From Hirudo medicinalis (lineage: Eukaryota; Annelida; Clitellata; Hirudinida; Hirudinidae): a stretch of DNA of 16,876 bases. The notes below the pieces were generated by a model. It made no database searches. It was given only the letters and a program-made list of their open reading frames with translations, and was not told the DNA's origin. Shown piece by piece: positions 1 to 9,003 of the stretch (its first letter is position 1; every line of letters begins with the position of its first letter). Location of the stretch: assembly GCA_011800805.1 (NCBI GenBank), contig MPNW01000398.1, forward strand, positions 59,678-76,553, read 5' to 3'. The translations under genes were made by a program, and so were the position numbers.

Positions 1-28
1 ACTGTACTGTACTGTACTGACTGTACTG
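1..28. repeat. (ACTGT)n simple repeat at window edge
   Basis: Three ACTGT units are followed by ACTG, another ACTGT and ACTGG. This is a short pentanucleotide repeat at the very start of the window, in what should be the last intron of the ligase gene. Confidence 0.7.
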
Positions 29-158
29 GTGATCATGATTGTGGCTGTAATTATATCTCACATGATTGCGATTGTGGTTATGATGACTAGGAGGGATGTC
101 GGCGATGTCGATCAAATACTTTGCTTCTGCGGTTTGACCATTCCATCTACCGTTACAG

Positions 159-442
159 GTGAACTCATGACAACAGCCACCTGGATGAGGAACTTTGTCA
201 CCAGCCATAAGGACTACAAGTTTGACTCTGTGGTGCCTGACTCGACAGCCTACGACCTTCTCAAGACCTGCACCGACATCACCTTCCACAACTTCCAGGT
301 TCCGGAGCTGATTTCCAGGCATGTCAGTCGAACCACTGAAACCATCCCTGCCAGTCTCAGCAAGATGGATGCCCTCCAGGCAGAGATGGCTGCAAAGCAC
401 AGGGGGGACTCTGGTGATGCCCAAGGGGACCAGGGGAGGTAG
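159..442 (+). CDS. GCLC: Glutamate-cysteine ligase catalytic subunit, last coding exon
   Basis: This is the C-terminal ~94 residues of the enzyme that joins glutamate and cysteine using ATP, the rate-limiting first step of cytosolic glutathione synthesis. The exon opens with GELMTTATWMRNFV and continues HKDYKFDSVVPD, closely following the conserved animal C-terminus (GELMT..WMR.F....DYK.DSV). The intron ends TTACAG at 151-158, so the exon starts at 159 in phase 1, the previous exon supplying the first base of the Gly codon. The in-frame reading upstream of 159 is intronic. The tail after residue ~70 is Ala/Gly/Asp/Gln-rich and poorly conserved, as is usual for this family. It ends at TAG 440-442. 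All upstream exons, including the catalytic core, lie outside the window. The identification rests on recall of the family, not on a search. Confidence 0.85.
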
Positions 443-745
443 TGCCTCAGGCACGTGATGCTGAACTTTTTAAATGACCTTGGTCCTGTGCACTTTTGAT
501 TGGCCATGTAATAAAAATTATATACATATATATATTGTGTTCGACAATTTCTGGTAATTCCTGTGGTGATTTTAAGCATCATTTTTTCGTTGTTATGATA
601 CTCTGGATTGTCACTGAAGATTTTATTAACTGCTGCTATGTTGATGATATTGGCGATGATGATGGTGACGTCATTGCTTTTAGTCTTTTAATTACGTCAT
701 TGCCTTTTTAAAATTTGAAATAAATACTTGTTTTTTTTACTTTCT
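443..745 (+). other. 3' UTR of the glutamate-cysteine ligase gene with two poly(A) signals
   Basis: AATAAA occurs at 510-515 and again at 719-724. The second is followed by a T-rich stretch (from ~729) of the kind found downstream of cleavage sites. Two alternative 3' ends, about 100 and 300 bases past the stop codon, are therefore possible. Overlapping open frames here are in AT-rich sequence and look non-coding. Confidence 0.55.
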
Positions 746-1000
746 GAACATCCATGGCTTTTTGAGCAGCAGGTGTCTCTACGTTACACCTGGATTGTCA
801 GTCTTCCATACCTGGGTTACAACCCATAAGGAAGAGATGCCATGTAACATGACAATGACATTTCATAAATTTTCAAGCCCTTGAGATGTAATTGCATTAG
901 CTGTATTGTTTTTAATGACATCATCAGTATCATTTTGATTTCCATTGATTATTATATACACTCAGGCAAATTGGTCTTGTGGTTGCATTGTATCTGTTGC

Positions 1001-1002
<2 letters not shown>

Positions 1003-1072
<70 letters not shown>
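1003..1072. repeat. (ATT)n microsatellite
   Basis: About 22 uninterrupted ATT units, followed by AATTACAACAATAATAATG. The poly-tyrosine open frame across it is only the repeat read as TAT codons. Confidence 0.95.
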
Positions 1073-1073
<1 letters not shown>

Positions 1074-1925
1074 TACAACAATAATAATGAATAGTTAGAA
1101 TGTAATATTAAGTTATTTGATAGATCACCACTAAATTGCTGAAGCATTGATGATGATTTCGTTGTTATTGTTGTGGTATTTTTTGTTGTGGCCAATGTTT
1201 TGAATCGCTTCAGTTTCATTTTGCATGCTCACTGAGTTAGAACAAAGTATTTGCTCAACTCAGATGTCTACATTTTTGCTCGATACTTTCAAAAATGTAT
1301 CATTAACTTTTTTGCCAACTGACTCAATATATTGTTAATATTAATAATAATAATATTATTGTTGTTGTTGTCAATGCCTTTGCTGCTGACAGTGTTTCGT
1401 GTGATACGAGAATATACATCACTTTTATGCCGCTGTAACATTCTGTCTGGTACAATGCAGTCTTCTTTTACAAATAAAGGATGATTAAATAACAACAACT
1501 AAGAGTAGCATACGGTAATAAGCATAATACGAGCTCGACATGCAGTTTCGTGGTCCCCAAAGACTCGTTCTTTCAATAGATTATCTGCATTGCTTCTTGT
1601 GCGAGTAAACCTTGCGGTGTCTTAATGTGCTTCTGAATTTCCCTCTTCAAATTGCATGCTTTTCAGTTTCATTCATTCATTCCACATTTGAGTCAATTAG
1701 GAGTTCTGTCAATCAAAAACGTGGAAATGTGCCTAATGGGTTTTGTAAGCAACTGTTTTAAGACTCGTCGTCAAGTTCTTGATATTTTTTTATTGTTTAG
1801 TTTTTAGTTTTTATTTTCAGTTTTTATTATTTAGTGCTGCATTGCTTTTGGTTTGACAATCTGAAATCTTTAGCTTTCTTAACATTTCCCATGTTTTACA
1901 AATATTCTAAAAAAATTAATTTTTG

Positions 1926-2087
1926 TTTTTTTTAGGGTGTTTGAGTTTTATTGATTTAAACAAACAAGCTGTTATATACAAAGCAAAAGCATTAAAACAA
2001 ATTCAAATAAACTCAAAGGGCCAGCCCTAAGGAAGCGCACGCTTCCGCTGTCAGACTGACCCAATAAATCATTATATTTTTTTTTAG
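1926..2087 (-). mobile_element. Possible short retroposed segment with poly(A) tail and direct repeats
   Basis: The 142 bases between two copies of TTTTTTTTAG (1926-1935 and 2078-2087) look like an inserted unit. Read on the minus strand, it contains a perfect hairpin GGAAGCG/CGCTTCC with a 2-base loop (about 2033-2048), and ends with AATAAA (complement of 1947-1952), then CTCAAACACCCT and a run of eight A. AATAAA about 15 bases before a poly(A) run is the hallmark of a retroposed transcript end. The T-rich direct repeats could be chance or an A-tail effect. An AATAAA on the plus strand at 2063-2068 leaves the orientation open. I do not recognise the parent element. Confidence 0.35.
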
Positions 2088-3123
2088 ATTTCTTTTTAAA
2101 GTTCTGTTTGCAATGGTGTGACTCGAGATGTTCGGGATCAGAATTAATTCCATTAAATCATAGTTTGGGGTTAGTATTTTAGATCTTAAATAGCAATTGA
2201 GATGGTTGGATTTGCTTAGGTTTGTCCCACAATATTTTTTTACTCCTAAATATCAGCTCTTACAAATGTAAATCTAACTTGTGTGTGTCTTTTGATGCTA
2301 ACTTTTTGCGGTGTAATACCACATTTATTACTCAGAAAAGATAAAAATATACAAACATAAAATTAAAGAAAACGGGTAAATGTAAATGCTCGCAATGCAA
2401 TTTTCAATAGTCATACTTGATGTGATTTGAAAATTCGGCCAAAAGGACGATCACTTGATAAAGATCTTTCCTAATAAAGGCCATTCTTAATTATATTGAT
2501 AATGAAACTGAATCTAGTTTTAGTAGCGCGTCTCCCAACGGATCTTAAAAACTGTGGGTAGTTGTCCTCGAGGGAATTTTTAAGGCAATGAGACCTGTAG
2601 ATATGAGTGAAATACCTTCAAATTCCCTCAACAGGAAATTAATGTTGAAGTATGAATGCATTACATAACTAGGTGATTAAGTTCCAGCCCGAGTTGCGTT
2701 CGTAAAAGGCGGAGGCCATGTTGAAACACATTCCACACATTTTCCTCAGAAACATTTTTCTTTGATCTTGCGATCTAATATTTACATGAATTAAAAAGTA
2801 GTATTACTTTAATTCATTGGGCATGCGTTTTCGTTAAACTTATACATCAATGTAGTTATGTATAAGATAGCACTTTTCTACTTCCTTTATCTCTCCCTAA
2901 GTCGCCGCTGTCTTAAGTGAATTTGTTCACATGTTCTTTTTACTAAAATTCGATAAATATCTAGTTTTTCGTTATTTTGGATTTTTTTTTTTTGACTCGG
3001 TTCTGACCATCTCCCTCCACCCTCACCGGCTCGGCGGCTAAGTTGCGGTGATTTGAAGCCTCTTGCCGACATTAAGCTAGTCAAACCGAAAATTTGTTGA
3101 CAAGATAAACAGTTGTTATTACT

Positions 3124-3139
3124 ATGGAGGATCCTGACG
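3124..3139 (+). CDS. Candidate first coding exon (MEDPD...) of an unrecognised plus-strand gene
   Basis: ATG at 3124 reads M-E-D-P-D and then one base of the next codon before a GTTTGT donor at 3140 (phase 1). The next exon, at 3476, starts in phase 1 and restores an Asp codon, giving MEDPD-D-WPFADL. The start follows a GC-rich stretch that could be the promoter. The in-frame read-through past the donor stops after seven more codons, which favours splicing. The evidence is splice and phase logic only. Confidence 0.4.
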
Positions 3140-3322
3140 GTTTGTATGATTCGTCTTAATGTCTCGTTTCTTACATAATTTGCAAAATTGCATCATGCAA
3201 TTTGCATGTCACGTTAATTTATTTTTGTAAAACACATGTTTGCACATGTGGACACAATTAGCCACATTATGCTGAACATATACTCCTGCCTGACCACGTT
3301 TTCGTGTATGTGTGAACATGTG

Positions 3323-3346
3323 CATATATATATAAATATATATATA
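3323..3346. repeat. (TA)n low-complexity run
   Basis: CATATATATATAAATATATATATACG in the putative first intron of the plus-strand gene. Confidence 0.8.
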
Positions 3347-3475
3347 CGTTTAGGTACAACTGTGCTACTTTGTTCTATAAAATTTACAAATTATTGTGCA
3401 TTTATATTTATTGACAACAAGTGTTTTTTCAATTTGCATCGGATATTTTATGCTTAACATTTTTACCAATTTTAG

Positions 3476-3580
3476 ATTGGCCTTTTGCTGATTTAGTTCC
3501 AGATGTACCTGTACTAAGTAAGGATGAAAAAATTATCCTTAAGGCAAGAGGCCTGAATGTAATATTTCTAGGACCCACGG
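3476..3580 (+). CDS. Internal coding exon of an unrecognised plus-strand gene
   Basis: The exon lies between TTTTAG (acceptor, ends 3475) and GTCAGT (donor, 3581). It reads WPFADLVPDVPVLSKDEK and then IILKARGLNVIFLGPTG. This looks like real coding sequence: balanced amino acids, an amphipathic pattern, and open across the full 105 bases with phase 1 at both ends. I do not recognise a family. The exon joins the 3124 exon upstream without a frame break. The terminal exon at 12190 has a compatible phase and would continue ...LGPTG-NKHRIKV; exons between them may have been missed (a weak 30-base candidate in the same phase lies at 3982-4011). Confidence 0.5.
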
Positions 3581-4064
3581 GTCAGTTCACACATGTTTGT
3601 TAAAGCATTTGATGAAATATTTTGAAAATCATAAATTTTGTGTAGCTTAATTATCTTAAAGTAAATGCAATGCTGGTTCATAATTTTTAAAGCTATCACA
3701 TTCTTGTATCATTGTAAATACAACCCTCTGATGCATGTGGCACAATGTAAACTAACTACTATTTTACAAGCTTTTATTTATTATTATTTCCAAATATTTA
3801 TCAGGCCAAAGAATAACTGTTTCTTGATCTGATTGTTATACTTAAATTCAGCAAAACTTTTCAAGAGTATTTTGCTGGCCTTTTAGATTCTCTGATTATG
3901 AATTTGACTTTTACGAGCGGCTTTTGGTCAATAATTGCCAACATAATTTGTGCACCTTTAGGCCAGTCCTTTTCAAAACAGAGAATTCTGGTTTATCAAG
4001 TTCAACAGTTGGTCAAACTTAGTTCAAAGTTCCATAAAATTTATTGCACTTAATTTTTATTTAC
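3581..4064. other. Probable intron, nothing further seen
   Basis: AT-rich sequence between the exon ending at 3580 and the CTG repeat that borders the R2-like element. Apart from the weak 30-base exon candidate at 3982-4011 (acceptor AAACAG, donor GTCAAA), I see no coding or structured sequence. Confidence 0.4.
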
Positions 4065-4065
4065 A

Positions 4066-4090
4066 GCTGCTGCTGCTGCTGTTGCTGCTT
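4066..4090. repeat. (CTG)n repeat at the 3' edge of the R2-like element
   Basis: GCTGCTGCTGCTGCTG, then GTTGCTGCTTTG. On the element's strand this is a CAG/CAA run directly after its presumed 3' UTR, whose last recognisable motif is AATAAA in GCTAAATAAAATG. It may be the element's own tail or the repeat into which it inserted. Confidence 0.7.
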
Positions 4091-4264
4091 TGAAACATTT
4101 TATTTAGCCCTAAAACACGTTCTAAAAACCATCAGCACAAAACCACACCGTAATATTTAAGGTCCTCAGATGGGTCAGGGATCGCCCAAGGACCATAACA
4201 CGGATATTAACGAACTTTACTAGAGTTAATGAATTTTAGAAATATTGTCATGGAATGTTGAAAA

Positions 4265-4470
4265 TCATCTTCGGTCCTTTCTCCAGGTACTATGTTTGAA
4301 AAACTTCCATATCTTATAGGTCTCCTGCAATACTTTAATGGACATCCACATAAGAAGTCTCCTTGTGACATCATGTGTTTTCCAAAAACCCCAGGATTTC
4401 AAAGACACCGCACCCCTCCATTTCAATATGAGAGCTGTGATCAGCCTTTCTGTCTTTCCGCATTGGCAAT
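4265..4470 (-). pseudogene. C-terminal tail of the R2-like ORF
   Basis: LITALILKWRGAVSLKSWGF followed by WKTHDVTRRLLMWMSIKVLQ and a short TYKIWKFFKHST ending. The WRG block, then a helix with Leu/Val repeats and a final W..F...T, is the standard C-terminus of R2-clade proteins. It is in a different frame from the endonuclease, so a frameshift lies at about 4445-4470. The stop at 4265 is the probable native terminus. Confidence 0.65.
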
Positions 4471-5185
4471 CGGGTTGTTTTGTTCCATCCATCTATGAAT
4501 ATCAGGTTTGTCATATTTGTTCACCTTAAATTCATGCCATCGGTCTAGTCCAAATGTGTCCTTGATAACCACCACATCGCAAAGGATGTATTCTGACCTG
4601 CTCCAAGCGCAAAGATCTGGCATTCTTATTCCTAGTAACGTTGGAATTCTGGGTTCCAACTTCGTTACGTAGCCTTTCTCCTTCAGTCTGTTTTCAAGCA
4701 TTCTTATGACGGCATCATGTCTTGCATGGCGCGGACCATTGGTTCTGTGGCAGTTCTGAACAACGTGGTCCAGAGACTCTACTTCTTCACAGCCGGCATT
4801 GCAAGTTGTGTTGGCCATTGGGTTTTTCCTTGCAGATCGCAGCTTGTTGTGAAGGACAGCAGCACGAACCTTTGTGCATTGCAAGAACTTCTGGGTTGGC
4901 ATTCTGTCGACACTATCCTCTAGCCATTCGCTGGGAGCGACGGCATTTACAAACGACCTTAGGCCGTATCCATCTACTGTTTGATACAGTTGCTCCGCAG
5001 CAATCGTGCGTCGGAGATTTGATGACTCCGCACTTCCTTTGTTCGGCTAGGGTTTCCCGAACCTTCTCACTTCGCTCATGACGGTTGTGTTGTGATGAAA
5101 GAGTTCCATGAGGAATCCATCGTCGTTCCGGTTTGCTTGTTGCATGACTTTGGTCATTCTTTGGATATGACTTCCGGAATCAAAC
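4441..5185 (-). pseudogene. Zinc-binding and restriction-like endonuclease region of the R2-like element
   Basis: One frame runs from about 5185 to 4441, interrupted only by TAG at 5047-5049. It contains CNAGCEEVESLDHVVQNC, a C-x3-C-x7-H-x4-C knuckle, and then GIRMPDLCAWSRSEYILCD. The PD followed by 12 residues and D matches the R2 endonuclease signature (K/R-PD-x12-14-D), so the visible metal-binding acidic residues are kept. The frame ends at 4441, and the conserved C-terminus continues in a different frame. The part upstream of 4903 (QLYQTVDGYGLRSFVNAVAP) has no Met but is clearly continuous coding sequence. Confidence 0.8.
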
Positions 5186-5188
5186 TTT

Positions 5189-5842
5189 TCAGCTGTAGAA
5201 CCCCCACAGCTTGAGTGGAGCACGCGAAATAGAATGGAGACCTTTTTGAATTCTTTCGCCAGGCGATGAATATTTCATACGTGGTCCTATTTCAACACCG
5301 AGATATTTATAGGTGTCTGTGATGCTGAGAGCCTTGATTTCCTTCTCCTGCAGTTTCAAGTAAGGTGCTGGATTTACTATCAACTGCTTGCGTTTGCTGA
5401 TAATTTCGGTTCTCATCGAGGCACATTTTTCTGGATTCATGATGAGACCGACTTTAGCCATTTCCGTCTCCAGTTGTCTCAGCATCATCTCCATTCCAAT
5501 GTGGGTTGAAGACAATAGAAGGAGATCATCCGCAAAGGCAACATAATTGCACTTCTCCTGCGACCCGGATCCTGCGGTGACGCCGATAGAACTGTCGATG
5601 TTGCTCATTAACATGTCAATGACAGCGTTGAAAAGCATAGGAGACATTGGGTCTCCCTGCCTGACTCCTCTACAGACCGGAATTGCCTCGCTGAGCCCTT
5701 TCTCCATTTTCATGTACACTTTGCAGTTGCTATACAAACTCGTCAGGTATTTGGTCAGCATTGGGGTAGTGCCGAGGCGCCGAACGGCTATCAGGATGGA
5801 TTGATGGCTCACTGAATCAAAAGCCTTTGCACAATAGTGCAT
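5189..5842 (-). pseudogene. Reverse transcriptase palm domain of the R2-like element
   Basis: The ordered RT motifs are AKAFDSVSHQSI (first catalytic Asp region), GVRQGDPMSPMLFN, YVAFADDLLLLSS (the catalytic FADD box), GLIMNPEKC and YKYLGVEIG. The catalytic Asp pair is intact. The frame ends at a TGA (5189-5191) just after APLKLWGF, where the reading continues in another frame as STAEKFDSGSHIQR. The Met at the 5' end is not a real start: the domain extends upstream through a frameshift near 5860 into the 5866-6020 fragment. Confidence 0.85.
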
Positions 5843-5865
5843 CTACAAAAGTCATGTTCAACTTT

Positions 5866-6020
5866 TTCCTTTCCTGTCTTTTTTATCGATTAATGCTTTG
5901 ACGAACCACATGTTATCTCCGAGACCATCTCCATGTCTGAAAGCCTTTTGTCGAGGAGATAGTGGCCATAACTGCAGCATTCTTCTATTGATTATCCGAT
6001 GAAATAATTGGCTCATAACT
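5866..6020 (-). pseudogene. N-terminal RT fragment of the R2-like element
   Basis: Translated on the minus strand this reads VMSQLFHRIINRRMLQLWPL, then RQKAFRHGDGLGDNMWF and VKALIDKKDRKGK, matching the RT segment of R2 elements that precedes the first catalytic Asp (Q..F...DG..dN). It is out of frame with the palm domain by one base near 5860. Homology fades at about 6020 beside an in-frame TAA, the likely 5' truncation point. Confidence 0.7.
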
Positions 6021-6029
6021 TAGTGATAA

Positions 6030-6690
6030 TAAAGTATTAGCAATGATTAGCTGAGCCACTCTATTATTTATAACACTTACAAATAGGGATTTCATCAAGG
6101 TTGAGACATTTCTCCTCAAAAGCAATAACTACAAGTTCCTTCCAATAAATGGAAGATGTTAAGATATAAAATATTACATGCCTAAGATATTAATATATTC
6201 AATTAAAAGACTACTAATCCATTTGGACACGACCCTTATCACTACACCCACATGTTAAAGAATGAACATAAAGGTTCGCTTTCCTGCAATTCAGACAGAA
6301 GGCAATGAAGGTCATAAAAAATGTGCTGGTCAGGTCTCAAGTTTCTCTAGTGTTAATAGTGCAGGTTCTTACAATTGCTACTTGACCAGGTACATAATTT
6401 GATGGGCAACCTCCTGAGTGGAGTGGTTGTTTCCCCTTGAGTTGTTTTGGCGAGAAGCAAAAAACAATTAGGTCATCTCATCAAGGCCCAAAAAGAAAAA
6501 AAGGCTGAAATTAAGTTTCAAGATTGGGACAATCATTTCAAATCCTCTTGATTGCTGTTGAATGTGCATCCCAGAAGCACAAAACTTCCATAACACATGT
6601 AGGTCACTTCATTACCGAGCATTGTATTTGTTGTATTCATAGTATATGTGATGTACAATTGACTAAAATAAAACACAGAAACAAAGGCAC
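6030..6690. other. Spacer without a recognised gene
   Basis: AT-rich, with no domain-like open frame. The plus-strand frame at 6524-6748 shows no motif and overlaps the likely 3' UTR of the minus-strand gene, so it was not called. Confidence 0.5.
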
Positions 6691-6691
6691 A

Positions 6692-7054
6692 TTTATTCCA
6701 TTAAACAATGCTTTATTTTCTACCACAAACATAATGTCAGGCAGATGATTCCTGACAAGCTACATGATTTATTGAACTACTATTGAAGTTCATAACAAAA
6801 ACCTATTCATTTACATGAATGCTTGATGACCTACAACTTCAGGACAGCAAATAAAATGATCCCTCAATATCAAGGAGGATGTGATGTTTGAAGCCACCAC
6901 TTGACACCAAATTAAATCTGTTGAACACAGTTTTTATCACACCAAAAACAGTGATCCATTTATAAGAGCAAAAAGATCACAGGCAGATTTTCCACTAAAA
7001 CAAAGCAGATCTTTTGAGAACGGAAAACAACAAGAATCATTCCCAATGTCGTTT
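6692..7054 (-). other. 3' UTR of the unrecognised minus-strand gene
   Basis: Downstream of the TAG at 7055-7057, minus-strand AATAAA hexamers lie at 6712-6717 and 6692-6697, giving a 3' UTR of about 340-365 bases. Their position supports 7055 as the true end of the gene. Confidence 0.5.
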
Positions 7055-8471
7055 CTAAGGCAAAAGATCGAGCACCCTCCCACGACCCACCAGCTTGCCT
7101 GTAACTATATCAACAAATTGGTCATTATCAAGAATCGTATTCACATTAGATGATATATGATTGATTTTTATAGTAACTCGTTAAGTAAAACAAAGAAAAT
7201 ACAAATTTGAAACTTGGTCCAAAGATTTTCCTGTCTGAGATCAAGAGAAATAGAATGGGTAAAACAATGTGCTTACATTTTTCCCACAAACAGAACTTGT
7301 TCATCTTCCGATTTGACTTGAAGCACTCCAGAAAGGCACCTTCACCTTGCAGTCTAAGCTGAAGCTCCATATTCAGATTAAGGAGTATGTGAGGCTCTAC
7401 CACAACCCCCCCCAACTTTGGATGGACCTCAATTATCCTCTGCATATAGAAAACTATTATACTGAAATTCACTTAAATTATCATTGCTAATAAACATAAA
7501 AACTAAATCGATGAACATCAAGGATGCAAATAAATTGCTTAGATTGCATTCTAAGCCAATAATCTCTTCACAGAACCTTTATCAAAATTATGTAAAGAAA
7601 ATATTAATTACCTCAACCCTGATGTCCATCAGATGAGCATGGAGCATTTTCATTGAGGCATCACCCTCTTCAATGACCTTCTTTGTTGACAAGACACCAC
7701 TCACCTACAGAAAAGATATAAAAAAAAAGTATTAGTTCAGTCACAATAAAAAGCCCATTCATGAAGACAAACATCTACTTCCAATGGTCCAAAACAGGTT
7801 AAATAATAACCTTTTGACCTTGAGCATTGCTCCATTTGTAAAAAACACTTTACAAACAATTACCCTCAGGTGCACTGACAGACTGCATCAACAATAAATT
7901 ACATAAAAAATCAACCCAGGTTTACCATTGCTCTCATGGCTCTAAACGTTTCATTGCGGGCCCATCGTGATCTTAACACAGATCCAATCCAAGGAAGCTA
8001 AGGGTGGAGAAGTATAAATTAACAAATATCAGTATATATCATATCAAATATGCAATTTGCAAATTGCTGTAATTTTGCTTACCCTAATGCTAATCACCCC
8101 ATCAATTGTTCGAACAAAGACACTGGCTCTTTCTCCAGCTTTGGCACAGTCTACTTTAACTCCTCTTACTTCAATCTACCAAACTTTCACAACAATCTTT
8201 TCAAAATAAAAACTTTTAGGTTGAGATGGATGTAACAAAACACTAACAAAAATAGTAAAACTATGCACTGAAAAATACTTTAAATGTGCTAAACAGTAAT
8301 CCAATTTGGTGAATTAACAGTAACATCTAATTTCCCTCAACCAAAATACCCCCAACAAACCTCATGGGGCTCTAAGGTGTAACTAGCCCCCTCTCGAATA
8401 AGACCACTTTCAAGCATTCCTCCCAGTTCAACTGAATGTGTTGTCATTCCATCTAGGATGATTGGTTCAAA
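7055..8471 (-). CDS. Unrecognised spliced host gene, C-terminal six exons
   Basis: Minus-strand exons are 8361-8471 (37 codons), 8083-8175 (31), 7926-7997 (24), 7612-7704 (31), 7277-7439 (54 and one base) and 7055-7176, ending in TAG. All have AG acceptors and GT donors (GTTTGT, GTAAGC, GTAAAC, GTAATT, GTAAGC). The first four introns inside this block are phase 0 and the last is phase 1. The translation has no stop or frame break. Typical stretches are ILDGMTTHSVELGGMLESGL, VDCAKAGERASVFVRTIDGV, LPWIGSVLRSRWARNETFRA, VHPKLGGVVVEPHILLNLNM and a C-terminal NDQFVDIVTGKLVGRGRV. It alternates beta-like and amphipathic helical segments, with no transmembrane segment or zinc motif. I do not recognise the family. 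A possible further upstream exon of nine codons (HKLTDIEFE) lies at 8673-8699; the N-terminus is not located. The gene looks intact and functional. Confidence 0.7.
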
Positions 8472-8672
8472 CTGTGCATGCAAAAATTTGATTGGGTTAT
8501 CAAATAAAATTCACCAATTGATTTTATGAGTACTTCCTGACTGTAACATAATTTGTCATTTGAAGTTTTTACGACTGGTAAATTTCATGACTCTTGTTTG
8601 GCAGACATCTTTTAAGCATTTTTGATAAATTAGTTTGACAAACACAAACTAATTACTTCTTTAAATACCTAC

Positions 8673-8699
8673 CTCGAATTCAATATCAGTCAATTTATG
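8673..8699 (-). CDS. Possible upstream mini-exon of the same minus-strand gene
   Basis: Nine codons, HKLTDIEFE, end at a good GTAGGT donor in phase 0, which would join FEPIILDG of the next exon without a break. The acceptor (AAAGAG or AAAG) has a poor pyrimidine tract, so this is tentative. Confidence 0.3.
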
Positions 8700-8701
8700 C
8701 T

Positions 8702-9003
8702 CTTTATGCAAATTATGTTACAGTCAATGAACCAAAATGCATCTACATTTTAAGCAGAAGTCTTGTACATCAAATGCTGGACTTTATTAGAATGTTATCA
8801 CTATATCACTTTGAAACATATAATATATGCTGTAATATTTGGACTCCCTGTATTAAGTAAAACCTATTTATAAATGTGTGTTTCTGGAAAATAGAAAGTG
8901 ATTTCAGACAAAACATAATTTACAAGTTCAATAAGAACATTGAAGTGAATTTTGTACGGTACATAAACATGTCACGTTTTGATTTTAGTTTATTAATGAT
9001 GGT
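8702..9003. other. Probable intron, nothing seen
   Basis: AT-rich sequence between the candidate mini-exon and the truncated 3' edge of the I-like element, with no coding or structured signal. Confidence 0.4.

Larger units (their letters stand above)
746..3123. other. Spacer without a recognisable gene
   Basis: No open frame here shows recognisable protein motifs or paired splice sites. The stretch holds a perfect 6-bp inverted repeat (AGGTGT/ACACCT near 770-790), the (ATT)n array at 1003-1072, AT-rich triplet runs near 1325-1372, and the possible retroposed segment at 1926-2087. The last ~130 bases (2990-3123) are noticeably more GC-rich and may be the promoter or 5' UTR of the plus-strand gene starting at 3124. 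Confidence 0.5.
4065..6020 (-). mobile_element. R2-like non-LTR retrotransposon, 5'-truncated and broken
   Basis: A site-specific-type LINE whose single ORF carries a reverse transcriptase and a C-terminal restriction-like endonuclease; intact copies nick DNA and prime cDNA synthesis on the cut. In element order the copy contains RT motifs (6020-5189), a middle region (5196-4903), a C-x3-C-x7-H-x4-C zinc motif and PD-(x12)-D endonuclease (4902-4441), the conserved C-terminal tail (4492-4265), and ~200 bases of 3' UTR ending at the CTG repeat. Motif order, the zinc motif followed by HRTNGPRHARHDA, and the C-terminal WRG block are typical of the R2 clade. The N-terminal zinc-finger/Myb part is missing. 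At least three frameshifts and a TAG at 5047-5049 make it non-functional. The flanks do not resemble 28S rDNA, the usual R2 target. Element boundaries are approximate. Confidence 0.8.

Noticed and set aside
250..582. Minus-strand open frame opposite the ligase exon
   Set aside because: It is the antisense of a recognised coding exon and its 3' UTR and has no motifs of its own.
881..1072. Open frame ending in a long Tyr run
   Set aside because: The Tyr run is just the (ATT)n repeat; the rest has no coding character.
2887..3084. Minus-strand open frame with basic residues
   Set aside because: It lies in the GC-rich stretch upstream of the plus-strand ATG, with no motif or splice partner, and fits a promoter or 5' UTR better.
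4000..4065. 28S rDNA flank next to the R2-like element
   Set aside because: The sequence beyond the 3' end is AT-rich and does not match the conserved rDNA target I know for R2.
6524..6748. Plus-strand open frame of 74 codons
   Set aside because: No motifs, AT-rich, and overlaps the probable 3' UTR of the minus-strand gene.
7146..7472. Single long minus-strand frame as one protein
   Set aside because: It reads through a GTAAGC donor at 7271-7276 into intron. Splicing to 7055-7176 gives a better coding continuation.
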